This document shows, piece by piece, positions 7,857 through 15,423 of a stretch of 27,196 nucleotides of DNA. The notes under the pieces are model-generated. The model worked only from the letters and a program-made list of their open reading frames with translations, ran no database searches and was not told the DNA's origin. The translations under genes were made by a program, and so were the position numbers. Location of the stretch: positions 1 to 27,196 of the forward strand of contig CAYXZX010000015.1 in the NCBI GenBank assembly GCA_964469455.1. The letters run 5' to 3'. This DNA is from Fen-999 sp964469455. GTDB taxonomy: Bacteria; Pseudomonadota; Gammaproteobacteria; Burkholderiales; Rhodocyclaceae. The stretch's first letter is position 1; each line of letters begins with the position of its first letter.

Positions 7857-9140
7857 ATGACCTTGGCACCGGACAGTTCAACCTTCCTCGAGCGCCTGCG
7901 CAACGCTGGCGCCGAGCCGGGGGACAGCGAGGAGCAGCGGCTCAACAAGTCGCTGCTGATGTTCGCCACCGGCCTGGTCACCATGGCGGCGATGCTCTGG
8001 GTAGGGATCTACGGCCTGCTGGGCCAGTCGATCTCGACGACACCGCCGATGGTGTTCCAGTTGCTCCTGGTCGGCAACCTGCTGCTCTACATTTGGTTCG
8101 GCCGTTTCGACTTCTTCCGCGTCACCCAACTCGCCCTGTTCCTGTTCGGCCCCTTCGCCATGCAGTGGGGCTTCGGCAGCTTTATCGATTCGAGCGGCAT
8201 CGTGCTCTGGGGCCTGCTGGCGCCCATCGGCGCCATCCTGTGCTTCGGTGTCCGGCAGTCGATCGCCTGGTTTTTTGCCTGGGTGTTCATGACGGCGATG
8301 TCGGGCGTTTTCGATTACTACCTCGCGCCGCCCAAGGGCATGCACTCGCCTTTCGCCGTGCCGATCAGCACGGCGGTGGTATTTTTCGCCCTCAATTTCA
8401 TTGCCGTCGCGACCATCATCTACCTGCTGCTGCGTTATTCCATCCAGGAGAAGCAGAAGATGCAGGATCGTTTGACCGAGGCGCACCGCTTGCTGACGAA
8501 CGAACAGGAGCGTTCGGAGCGGCTGCTGTTGAACATCCTGCCCAGCCCCGTGGCCGAGCGGCTCAAGCGCGCCGAGCAGCCGATCGCCGATGGCTTCGCC
8601 GACGTCAGCGTCATGTTCGCGGACATCGTCAATTTCACCCAGGCGGCAAGCCATCTGACGCCCGACCAGGTGTTCTCGATGCTCAACGAAGTGTTTTCGG
8701 CGTTCGACGAACTGGCCGAGCGGTTCGGTCTCGAGAAGATCAAGACCATCGGTGACGCCTACATGGTGGCCGGCGGCCTCAACAAAGCCAATGCGGGCCA
8801 TGCGGAAGCCATCGCCGACATGGCCCTGGCGATGCACGAGTACCTGCAGAGCCGCGCCGTCGGCAACGGCATGCGCCTGGCGATCCGTGTCGGCATCGGC
8901 ACCGGACCGGTTGTGGCGGGCGTGGTGGGCAAGAAAAAGTTCATCTACGACGTCTGGGGCGACACGGTGAACATCGCCAGCCGCATCACCACCGAGGGTA
9001 CGCCAGGCATGGTCCAGTGCGACGAGGCCACCTTCGAGCGGTTGAAGGATCGGTTCGAGTTCCTCGGCCCGCAGACCCTGCATCTGAAGGGCAAGGGCGA
9101 GATGGCGGTCTATCGCCTGGTTGGCCGCAAGAGCGCCTGA
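7857..9140 (+). CDS. Membrane-bound class III adenylate cyclase
   Basis: This protein (427 aa) converts ATP to cAMP. About six transmembrane helices fill residues ~35-200 (LLMFATGLVTMAAMLWVGIY through VVFFALNFIAVATIIYLLL), followed by a signalling coiled coil (EKQKMQDRLTEAHRLL, EQERSERLLLNILPSPVAERL) and a class III cyclase domain. Catalytic residues are visible: metal aspartates D256 (VMFADIVNFT) and D300 (KTIGDAYM), adenine-selecting K296 and D365 (YDVWGDTVN), transition-state N372 and R376. The K/D pair argues for adenylate rather than guanylate cyclase. The layout resembles Pseudomonas CyaB. It begins 36 bases after the prepilin stop with no terminator seen between, so it may be co-transcribed with the pilus genes. 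An out-of-frame ATG at 7850 was ignored. No cAMP receptor gene is nearby. Confidence 0.93.
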   Translation: MTLAPDSSTFLERLRNAGAEPGDSEEQRLNKSLLMFATGLVTMAAMLWVGIYGLLGQSISTTPPMVFQLLLVGNLLLYIWFGRFDFFRVTQLALFLFGPFAMQWGFGSFIDSSGIVLWGLLAPIGAILCFGVRQSIAWFFAWVFMTAMSGVFDYYLAPPKGMHSPFAVPISTAVVFFALNFIAVATIIYLLLRYSIQEKQKMQDRLTEAHRLLTNEQERSERLLLNILPSPVAERLKRAEQPIADGFADVSVMFADIVNFTQAASHLTPDQVFSMLNEVFSAFDELAERFGLEKIKTIGDAYMVAGGLNKANAGHAEAIADMALAMHEYLQSRAVGNGMRLAIRVGIGTGPVVAGVVGKKKFIYDVWGDTVNIASRITTEGTPGMVQCDEATFERLKDRFEFLGPQTLHLKGKGEMAVYRLVGRKSA

Positions 9141-9157
9141 TCGCCGCTGTCAGGCGC
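9133..9157. terminator. Inverted repeat containing both convergent stop codons
   Basis: The arms GCGCCTGA (9133-9140) and TCAGGCGC (9150-9157) are perfectly complementary with a 9-base loop. The TGA of the adenylate cyclase lies in one arm and the TGA of the opposing histidine kinase in the other. There is no T-run on either side, so it is not a classical intrinsic terminator. It may act as a bidirectional stem that protects or ends both transcripts. Confidence 0.45.
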
Positions 9158-10895
9158 CGGCCCGCGCCAGGGCGAAACCGACCTCCCCCGGCTGGTTCGC
9201 CACCAAGGTGAGCGCGTAGCCGCTGCCTTCCAGCAGCCGCGCCACCTGATAGAGGCCAATGCCCAAGCCGGTCTCCGACACCACCGGCGCCCGGAACAAG
9301 TTGGCCGCCAGCGCCGGTGGCAGCGGCGTGCCGTCATCGCTGACTTTGACCGCCACACCCCCCCGCTCATCGGCGCCCAGCATCACGTCGATACGCAGTG
9401 CCGGGTTGGTACCGCGCTTGTCGAGAGCATTGGTGATCAGATTCTCGACCACATGGTTGAACAGGGCCGCCGGCACGTCTTGCTGGAGGCCGGGCTGACC
9501 GGATGCCAAGAGATCCTCGCCGACCGAAAAGCGGAGGTCGGCGAACGTGAAGCGCGCCTGCAATCTTTCCCACCACTCGCCAAGGGGAGTCGTTTCCTCG
9601 GTCTCCAGGCGGGGTGCCTGCAACTTGTCGAGCGTCTGCTCGAGCCGCGTGGTGATCGCCGGCAGTTGCCTCTGCAGCAAGGCAACGAACTCCGGGGTCA
9701 CCCCACCGGATTCGTTCTGGGCGGCAGTGCAGAGCGTGCGCAGGCTCTGCAGCAGGTTCTTGACGTCGTGGGTGAGGCGGGCGCCGGTCTCGTGGATGGC
9801 CTCGACATAACTCATGTGCTTCAGCTGCAGGGCACGAAGTTTGTCGGCTCGAAATTCGCCAATGAGTTGCGCGAGCAAGCTGAAATGCCAGGAAAGCGAG
9901 GGGCTGAGCGGATAGCGGGTGTAGATGCGCAGGAGCAGGGCATCGAATTGGAACTCGCTCGAACGGCCCAGGCATTCGCCGAACTGGCCATCCGGCCCGT
10001 CGGACGCCTGCCAGGCCACGCCCTTGACCCAGGGCAACATCCGCACCATGTCGCGGCACGACTCGACCAGGAAATCATCCGGATCGCTTCGGCGCTGGGC
10101 CAGATCGGCGAGAGTGTGCAGCCATTGCTCGACCGGCATGCCGACCGACATCAGGTAGCGCGAAAACACCGTGCCGACCCCGGCCATGCCCAGGTGGGGA
10201 TTCCACACCCAGCCGAGAATCAGCAACGCCACACCGATGCCCAGCAACGCCTCAAGCAGCGCGTCGATGTACGCGTGCCCGAGCAACAGCATGATGGCCA
10301 GGCTGCCGAGCACCAGCACCGCGAGCAGCAGCATGACGATGACGCTATACACGAAGTCGACCACCTCGGCCTGATCGTCGGCTTCCTTTCTTGCCGGCAG
10401 CAGCAACATGATGACCAGCACCGCCGGCGCCATCCAGGTGCCGATGACCACGACCATCGACCCGGTGTCGATGCTGCTCGGCACCGCCGTCGGCATGGCG
10501 AGCAGCAACAGCACCGCCACGAGCCATGACAAGGCGAAAAGGTAGAACAGCTTCGACCAGCGCGCTTCAAACAGAAAGACCTTGCCGCCGACCACGCCGG
10601 CCAGCAGGATGATCCAGAGCGTCAGCAACCAGCCATTGAGCCAATAGACCATCAAGCCGACCACCAGCAGGATCCAGCCGATGACCGCCAGGCCGATGCG
10701 TTGATCGGCGCGGACAAAGGGCTGCCAGACGATCAGCAGGCCAAGGTGAATGACGAACAGTACGCGCGCAGGCGCTGTAGCCGGCCCGAGAATGAGGACA
10801 AGATAAAGGAGCGCCAGCACGGCCACCAGCAGTTGGCGACGCCAGCGTAGCGCCATGCGCAAGACAAGGCGAGTGGCAGAAGGGAATAGGCTCAT
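9150..10895 (-). CDS. Polytopic sensor histidine kinase (PrsK/PilS-like), no response regulator adjacent
   Basis: The product (581 aa) has about eight transmembrane helices in residues ~17-245 (from QLLVAVLALLYLVLILG to LLGIGVALLILGWVW), a roughly 120-residue cytoplasmic segment that could be a degenerate GAF domain (DFLVESCRDMVRMLPWVKG), then the kinase core. The H box is ARLTHDVKNLLQSL with H376; the N box is NHVVENLITNALDKRG, G1 is VSDDGTPLP and G2 is TGLGIGLYQVARLL, so it should be catalytically competent. H-D-x-K-N H boxes occur in kinases such as PrsK, which pair with sigma-54-activating regulators. No partner is encoded in this window. It is divergent from a prepilin with a sigma-54 promoter, so regulation of that gene is an attractive but untested idea. 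The ATG at 10895 gives a basic N-terminus before the first helix. Confidence 0.88.
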   Translation of the reverse strand: MSLFPSATRLVLRMALRWRRQLLVAVLALLYLVLILGPATAPARVLFVIHLGLLIVWQPFVRADQRIGLAVIGWILLVVGLMVYWLNGWLLTLWIILLAGVVGGKVFLFEARWSKLFYLFALSWLVAVLLLLAMPTAVPSSIDTGSMVVVIGTWMAPAVLVIMLLLPARKEADDQAEVVDFVYSVIVMLLLAVLVLGSLAIMLLLGHAYIDALLEALLGIGVALLILGWVWNPHLGMAGVGTVFSRYLMSVGMPVEQWLHTLADLAQRRSDPDDFLVESCRDMVRMLPWVKGVAWQASDGPDGQFGECLGRSSEFQFDALLLRIYTRYPLSPSLSWHFSLLAQLIGEFRADKLRALQLKHMSYVEAIHETGARLTHDVKNLLQSLRTLCTAAQNESGGVTPEFVALLQRQLPAITTRLEQTLDKLQAPRLETEETTPLGEWWERLQARFTFADLRFSVGEDLLASGQPGLQQDVPAALFNHVVENLITNALDKRGTNPALRIDVMLGADERGGVAVKVSDDGTPLPPALAANLFRAPVVSETGLGIGLYQVARLLEGSGYALTLVANQPGEVGFALARAGA

Positions 10896-10990
10896 GTCGG
10901 TTCCGGGCGATTGTAATCACGCGGGTTTCTTTGGCGCACCCAAGCCCGTAATCGATGAAGGCGCCACAAACGTCGGCCGCCTGACGAGCC

Positions 10991-11006
10991 TGTCGAAATT
11001 TCGACA
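10991..11006. promoter_or_regulatory. Perfect 16-bp palindrome, candidate activator site
   Basis: TGTCGAAATTTCGACA is identical to its reverse complement. It lies 54 bases upstream of the -24 element of the prepilin promoter and 95 bases from the start of the divergent histidine kinase gene. That is a typical place for a sigma-54 enhancer-binding protein. The TGTC/GACA half-sites recall the (C/G)TGTC core described for Pseudomonas PilR. The function is inferred. Confidence 0.5.
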
Positions 11007-11056
11007 ATACATTGCTGTTTTGCATCGAGAACTGGCATTATCTGCATGAATTCTAG

Positions 11057-11075
11057 TGCGGCACATAATTTGCTA
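11057..11075 (+). promoter_or_regulatory. Sigma-54 (RpoN) -24/-12 promoter of the prepilin gene
   Basis: The sequence TGCGGCACATAATTTGCTA has GG at 11060-11061 and GC at 11072-11073 with exactly 10 bases between them, plus the GGCAC and TTGC flanks of the RpoN consensus (TGGCAC-N5-TTGC, one mismatch in the first T/G). A start about 12 bases downstream would give a leader of roughly 30 nt that includes GGGGGA before the ATG at 11116. RpoN control of major pilin genes is established in Pseudomonas and others. Confidence 0.72.
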
Positions 11076-11115
11076 GTCATCGCTTACATAAGCCAAAAGT
11101 TATACGGGGGATTCC

Positions 11116-11784
11116 ATGCAGTTAATCAATATGCGCCGGCAGTCCGGTTTCACCTTGGTCGAGATCGCCATCGTGCTGGTCATCATCGGCCTGCTGCTCG
11201 GCGGCGTGCTCAAGGGCCAGGAACTGATCACCCAGGCCAAGATCAAGAACGTCGCCAACGATCTGAATGGTCTGACGGCCGCGGTGTATTCCTATCAGGA
11301 TCGCTACAAGCGTCTGCCGGGCGACGATCCGGGCGCCAACCGCTGGACCATCGCAGGTGCAGCCGTCGCGCCACCCGCAACGGCAGGCAACAACGTCATC
11401 GACGGCCAGTACCAATCCACCACGAACACCGACGAGTCCCGGCTGTTCTGGGCCGAGTTGCGCATGGCCGGTTTCGTCGCCGGCGCGACCGACACCCTGG
11501 CCAACGCGGCATCGCAGCCAATCAACGCCGCCGGCGGCATCGTCGGCGTCCAGAACGGCGCGCTCGGCCTCGCCGGCACGGTGATCTGTTCCGGCAGCCT
11601 GCCGGCCAAGATCGCGCAAGCCATCGACAGCCAGTTCGACGACGGCAACATGCTTACCGGCACGCTGCGCGGACAGCTCGAGACCGCACCGCCGACTGCG
11701 GTGGCCGCGGCGGCACTGGCGGCCGGAACAGCCGGCTACACCGACAACGGCACCAACCTCTACACGGTCTGCAAGAACCTCTAA
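11116..11784 (+). CDS. Type IV prepilin (pilin-like), sigma-54-promoted single gene
   Basis: The product (222 aa) has a textbook prepilin N-terminus: leader MQLINMRRQSG, cleavage before Phe, then FTLVEIAIVLVIIGLLLGG with Glu5. The globular part begins LKGQELITQAKIKNVANDL and includes SYQDRYKRLPGDDPGA, a motif common in a family of betaproteobacterial prepilin-like proteins. Two cysteines (VICSG and the near-terminal TVCKNL) could close a C-terminal disulfide loop like the D-region of type IVa pilins. It is monocistronic: its own promoter lies upstream and an intrinsic terminator follows 26 bases after the stop. A purine-rich SD (GGGGGA at 11106-11111) precedes the ATG. It may be the major subunit for the machine at the left of the window, though a separate fibre is equally possible. 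Confidence 0.9.
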   Translation: MQLINMRRQSGFTLVEIAIVLVIIGLLLGGVLKGQELITQAKIKNVANDLNGLTAAVYSYQDRYKRLPGDDPGANRWTIAGAAVAPPATAGNNVIDGQYQSTTNTDESRLFWAELRMAGFVAGATDTLANAASQPINAAGGIVGVQNGALGLAGTVICSGSLPAKIAQAIDSQFDDGNMLTGTLRGQLETAPPTAVAAAALAAGTAGYTDNGTNLYTVCKNL

Positions 11785-11810
11785 CCCTCAACGACTCGCT
11801 TGGATGATCA

Positions 11811-11832
11811 AGCCCGCCTCGGCGGGCTTTTT
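11811..11832 (+). terminator. Intrinsic terminator of the prepilin gene
   Basis: GCCCGC and GCGGGC pair around a CTCG loop, with an extra A-T/G-C closing, followed by TTTTTC. It lies 27 bases after the prepilin stop. On the opposite strand there is no T-run, so it serves the + strand only. Confidence 0.85.
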
Positions 11833-11875
11833 CGTTTGGCGTGCCACCACGGCTGACTCTTGCTCGACCGACCGC

Positions 11876-13846
11876 TCAACCTCTCAGCAGTTTCGTCTCG
11901 CCGGCCATCACCGCCGCGGCCGTGCCGAGCAGCACCACGACATCGCCTGCTTCCAGCACCACGGCATCATCGGGTTCCAGCCCGCGCAGACCGTGCCGCC
12001 GCAGCGCCGACACCGTGGCGCCGACATCGCCCAGCCCCACCTTGCCCAGCACCATGCCTACCGCACGGTCTCCTTCGGCCAGTGCCACCGAGTGCAATCG
12101 CGGCAGGTCGGCCTCCAGGATGCGGTCGCCGACGTCGGTGGCCCCGTGAAAGAAGCCGCGCAGCAGACCGTAGTGCTGCTCCCGCAATTCGCGCAGCCGC
12201 TTGACGATGCGGTGCAGGGGGACACCGACGAAGGCCAGCGCATGGGTGGCCAGCATCACCGACGACTCCAGCGCTTCCGGCACGACCTCGGCGGCGCCCG
12301 CGGCCAGCAACTCCTCGGCATCGTTTTCCTCGCGGGCACGCGCCACCACCGGAACACCCGGCGCCGACTCGCGGATGCGATGCAGCGTACGCAGGGTGTC
12401 GGCGCGATCGGCGAAGGTGATGATGACCACGCTGGCCCGGGCCAAGCCCGCCGCCAGCAGTGTTTCCCGGCGGGTGCAGTCGCCGTAGGAGACCGGCTCG
12501 CCGGCGTTGGCCGCCTCGCGGACGCGCTCGGGGTCCAGGTCGAGCGCCTGGAAGCCGATGCCCTCGTGCTCCAGGAAGCGGGCCAGATGCTGGCCGGTGC
12601 GGCCATAGCCGCAGACGATGGCATGCTTGTCCGATTCCATTGTGTGTGCCGCCAGTTCCGTCAATTGCATGGATCGCAGCAACCATTCGGACGCCACGAA
12701 GCGCAGGACGATGCGGTCGGAAAAGTGGACGATCAGCGGCGCCAGCATCAGCGAGAGCACCAGGGCCGCCAGCACGGGTTGCAACGGTCCACTCGCCAGC
12801 AGGCCAACGGATTCGCCGCGCGCGAGCAGGACAAAGCCGAATTCGCCGCCCGCGCACAGCCACAGGCCGGTGCGTACCGCCGTGCCCGGCGCCGCGCCGA
12901 ACAGCCGCGACAGCGCCCACGCCACCGCCAGTTTGCCGATCAGAAGGCCGCTTAGCACGCCCAGCACGCGCGGCCATTCGCGGCCGATGGCGGGAAGGTC
13001 CAGCATCATGCCGATGGAAATGAAGAACAGGCCGAGCAGGACGTCGCGGAAGGGCTTGATGTCTTCCTCGACCATGTAGCGGTATTCGGTTTCGGAGATC
13101 AGCATGCCGGCGACGAAGGCGCCCAGCGCCAGCGACAGTCCCGCCCACTCGGTCAGCCAGGCGAGGCCCAGGGTGATCAGCAGGACATTGAGCATGAACA
13201 GTTCGGCCGACTTGCGGCGCGCTACCAACGTGAACCAGCCGCGCATGAGCTTCTGGCCGATGAACAGCACCAGCGTCAACAGCACCCCCGCCTTGATGGA
13301 GGCCATCGCCAAGGCACCGGCCAGCTCGCCGACCGGCCGGGCCAGCGCCGGAATGATCACCAGCAGCGGCACGACGGCCAGGTCCTGGAACAGCAGCACG
13401 CCCATGACTTCGCGGCCGTGGGTCGAATCGAGTTCGCGCCGGTCGGCCAGCAGCTTCGAGAGTATCGCGGTCGACGACATCGCCAGCGCCCCGCCCAGGC
13501 CGACACCGACCAGCCAGGGCACGCCGGCGACCAACACCGCCACGGCGCCGATCGCGCAGGCGGTGATGACCACCTGGGCGAAACCGAGGCCAAACACGAT
13601 GCGCCGCATGGCCAGCAGGCGCGGCAGGGAGAACTCGAGGCCGATGGAGAACATCAGGAACACCACGCCGAACTCGGCGAGGTGGCTGGCGCCCTCGGTG
13701 TCCGGCAGCAGATCGAGCGAATGCGGCCCGACCGCCACGCCGACCAAGAGATAGCCGAGGATGGGCGGCAGATTGGCAACCCGGCAGGCGGTCACCACCA
13801 GGACCGATGCACCGAGCAACAAGAGGACCAACTGCAAGGTGTTCAA
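11876..13846 (-). CDS. KefB/KefC-type monovalent cation:proton antiporter (CPA2) with RCK/TrkA domains
   Basis: Predicted potassium efflux or K+/H+ (Na+/H+) antiporter of the inner membrane, 656 aa from the chosen start. About 12 membrane helices cover residues 1-385 and contain CPA2 motifs: LPPILGYLLVGVAVGPHSL, FLMFSIGLEFS, and LLFQDLAVVPLLVI with its conserved Gln-Asp. A cytoplasmic RCK_N (TrkA-N) domain follows from about residue 408 (HAIVCGYGRTGQHLARFLE), and a TrkA-C-like domain ends the protein (GLEPDDAVVLEAGDVVVLLG). The start is probably TTG at 13846 (TTG AAC ACC TTG) because GGAG sits at the right distance and the first helix starts immediately; the nearby ATG is out of frame and hits a stop at once. 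A longer frame extends upstream to 14176, but it would overlap the kdsD coding region. It is divergent from kdsD. Confidence 0.92.
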   Translation of the reverse strand: MNTLQLVLLLLGASVLVVTACRVANLPPILGYLLVGVAVGPHSLDLLPDTEGASHLAEFGVVFLMFSIGLEFSLPRLLAMRRIVFGLGFAQVVITACAIGAVAVLVAGVPWLVGVGLGGALAMSSTAILSKLLADRRELDSTHGREVMGVLLFQDLAVVPLLVIIPALARPVGELAGALAMASIKAGVLLTLVLFIGQKLMRGWFTLVARRKSAELFMLNVLLITLGLAWLTEWAGLSLALGAFVAGMLISETEYRYMVEEDIKPFRDVLLGLFFISIGMMLDLPAIGREWPRVLGVLSGLLIGKLAVAWALSRLFGAAPGTAVRTGLWLCAGGEFGFVLLARGESVGLLASGPLQPVLAALVLSLMLAPLIVHFSDRIVLRFVASEWLLRSMQLTELAAHTMESDKHAIVCGYGRTGQHLARFLEHEGIGFQALDLDPERVREAANAGEPVSYGDCTRRETLLAAGLARASVVIITFADRADTLRTLHRIRESAPGVPVVARAREENDAEELLAAGAAEVVPEALESSVMLATHALAFVGVPLHRIVKRLRELREQHYGLLRGFFHGATDVGDRILEADLPRLHSVALAEGDRAVGMVLGKVGLGDVGATVSALRRHGLRGLEPDDAVVLEAGDVVVLLGTAAAVMAGETKLLRG

Positions 13847-13877
13847 GGCATCTCCAGCCTGGCGGGAAGGTGGTCGG

Positions 13878-13883
13878 TATAAT
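13878..13883 (+). promoter_or_regulatory. Possible -10 element of the kdsD operon
   Basis: A consensus TATAAT lies 30 bases before the kdsD ATG in the 66-base space between the divergent antiporter and kdsD. No convincing -35 is seen, so the call rests on the -10 match and its position. Confidence 0.4.
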
Positions 13884-13912
13884 TCTGCCCCATCATAACG
13901 GCAGTAGCGACG

Positions 13913-14902
13913 ATGGCGATGGCCCAAGAAGCGAATGGCGACCGCAGCCTGGCGATGGCGCGGCGCGTGCTGCAAGTCGAAGCGGCGGCAGTGACGGCGC
14001 TTGCCGGCCGGCTCGGTCCGGAATTCGCGGCTGCGGTCGCGCTTATCCTGAACTGCCGGGGCCGCGTCATCGTCAGCGGCATCGGCAAGTCCGGCCATGT
14101 CGCCCGCAAGATCGCCGCCACCATGGCCAGTACTGGCACTCCCGCCTATTTCGTGCACGCCGCCGAGGCGGTGCATGGCGACCTCGGCATGATCACCCGC
14201 GATGACGTGCTCATCGCATTATCGAACTCCGGCGAAAACGACGAGTTGCTGACCATCGTCCCCCTGGTGAAACGCCAGGGCGGGCGGCTGATCGCGATCA
14301 CCGGCAACGCAGCATCGTCGCTGGCCAGGGAAGCCGATGTTCACCTTGACGCGCGCGTTGACGAGGAGGCCTGCCCGCTCAACCTCGCCCCGACAGCCAG
14401 CACGACTGCGGCGCTGGCGCTTGGCGACGCCCTGGCGGTGGCCCTCCTCGATGCGCGCGGCTTCGGCGCGGAGGATTTCGCCCGTTCGCATCCTGGCGGC
14501 GCGCTCGGGAGACGGCTGCTGACGCACGTCCGAGATGTCATGCGGCCCACCACCGACGTACCGAAAGTCAGTTCTGGCGCATCGCTGCCCGAGGCACTGC
14601 TGGCGATGACCCGGGGCGGCATGGGCATGGTCGTGGTGCTCGACGACCGTCAGCGATTGCTCGGGATCTTCACCGACGGCGACCTGCGCCGGGCGATGGA
14701 GAAACTGGGCGACCTGCGCGCCACGCCGGTCGGCAGCCTGGCCACCAGCAATCCCCGCGCCATCGGTCCCGATCGCCTGGCGGTCGAGGCCGTCGAGATG
14801 ATGGAGCGCCACAAGATCAACCAGCTGCTCGTCATGGACGAGTCAGGCAATCTGTGCGGCGCGCTGGACATGCACGATCTCTTCCGGGCCAAGGTGGTAT
14901 GA
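13913..14902 (+). CDS. kdsD: D-arabinose 5-phosphate isomerase
   Basis: It interconverts ribulose 5-phosphate and arabinose 5-phosphate, the first step of Kdo synthesis for LPS. The protein (329 aa, family length) has an N-terminal SIS sugar-isomerase domain (VIVSGIGKSGHVARKIAATM, HAAEAVHGDLGM, ALSNSGENDEL, and the KdsD/KpsF signature CPLNLAPTASTTAALALGDALA) and two C-terminal CBS domains from about residue 205 (VRDVMRPTTDVPKV; LATSNPRAIGPDRLAVEA). The conserved SHPGGALGRR links the halves. It is the first gene of a tightly packed operon; its stop overlaps the kdsC start (ATGA at 14899). The start is ATG 13913, with another ATG two codons later; which one is used is undecided. Confidence 0.96.
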   Translation: MAMAQEANGDRSLAMARRVLQVEAAAVTALAGRLGPEFAAAVALILNCRGRVIVSGIGKSGHVARKIAATMASTGTPAYFVHAAEAVHGDLGMITRDDVLIALSNSGENDELLTIVPLVKRQGGRLIAITGNAASSLAREADVHLDARVDEEACPLNLAPTASTTAALALGDALAVALLDARGFGAEDFARSHPGGALGRRLLTHVRDVMRPTTDVPKVSSGASLPEALLAMTRGGMGMVVVLDDRQRLLGIFTDGDLRRAMEKLGDLRATPVGSLATSNPRAIGPDRLAVEAVEMMERHKINQLLVMDESGNLCGALDMHDLFRAKVV

Positions 14903-15423
14903 GCGAGTTGCTCGACAAGGCGCGGCGTGTGCGTCTGATGGCCTTCGACATCGACGGCGTGATGACGGATGGCCGACTCTACTTCAGCCCGGCCGGCGAC
15001 GAACTCAAAGCTTTTTTCAGCCGTGACGGACTGGGCCTCAAGATGCTGGCGAAGTCCGGTGTCAGGCTGGCCATCATCACCGGCCGGGACTCCCCGATTG
15101 TCCTGCGCCGCGCGGACAATCTGGGCGTCTCGCTGGTCCGGCAGGGTGTCGAGGACAAGCGCGCCGCCATGGCCGACCTGCTGCGTGGCGAGGGGCTCGA
15201 CTTCAACCAAGCGGGCTACATGGGTGACGATGTCGTCGATCTGGCCGTCATGGCGTCATGCGCTTTTTCAGCCACCGTTCCAGACTGCCACCGGCTGATT
15301 CGCCAGCAGGCCGACTACGTCGCCACCGCCCGCGCCGGCTCGGGCGCCGTGCGCGAGGTCTGCGAGTTTTTGCTCCAAGCCCAGGGCAACTGGGAATCGG
15401 TCATGGCGGCCTACCGACCATGA
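14899..15423 (+). CDS. kdsC: 3-deoxy-D-manno-octulosonate 8-phosphate phosphatase
   Basis: It removes phosphate from Kdo-8-phosphate to give Kdo for LPS inner core. The protein (174 aa, usual length) is a cap-less HAD C0 phosphatase: motif I FDIDGVMTDG (nucleophile D17, acid/base D19), motif II IITGRDS, the conserved lysine in VEDKRAAM, and motif III MGDDVVDLAVM. The family's C-terminal tail AGSGAVREVCEFLLQAQG reaches the neighbouring subunit's active site in known KdsC tetramers. The ATG at 14899 overlaps the kdsD stop; an earlier in-frame ATG at 14854 lies inside kdsD and is unlikely. Its own stop overlaps the lptC ATG. Confidence 0.96.
   Translation: MSELLDKARRVRLMAFDIDGVMTDGRLYFSPAGDELKAFFSRDGLGLKMLAKSGVRLAIITGRDSPIVLRRADNLGVSLVRQGVEDKRAAMADLLRGEGLDFNQAGYMGDDVVDLAVMASCAFSATVPDCHRLIRQQADYVATARAGSGAVREVCEFLLQAQGNWESVMAAYRP

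Noticed and set aside
7878..9083. - strand open frame (401 codons) opposite the adenylate cyclase
   Set aside because: Shadow frame rich in His/Gln/Asp. The cyclase on the + strand has every catalytic residue.
9453..10529. + strand open frame (358 codons) opposite the histidine kinase
   Set aside because: Its His/Gln/Arg-rich low-complexity translation mirrors the kinase's transmembrane codons, and no family features are seen.
11804..12955. + strand open frame (383 codons) opposite the antiporter's RCK region
   Set aside because: It starts inside the prepilin terminator, has a Gln/Arg/His-rich composition and no SD. The antiporter on the - strand explains the region.
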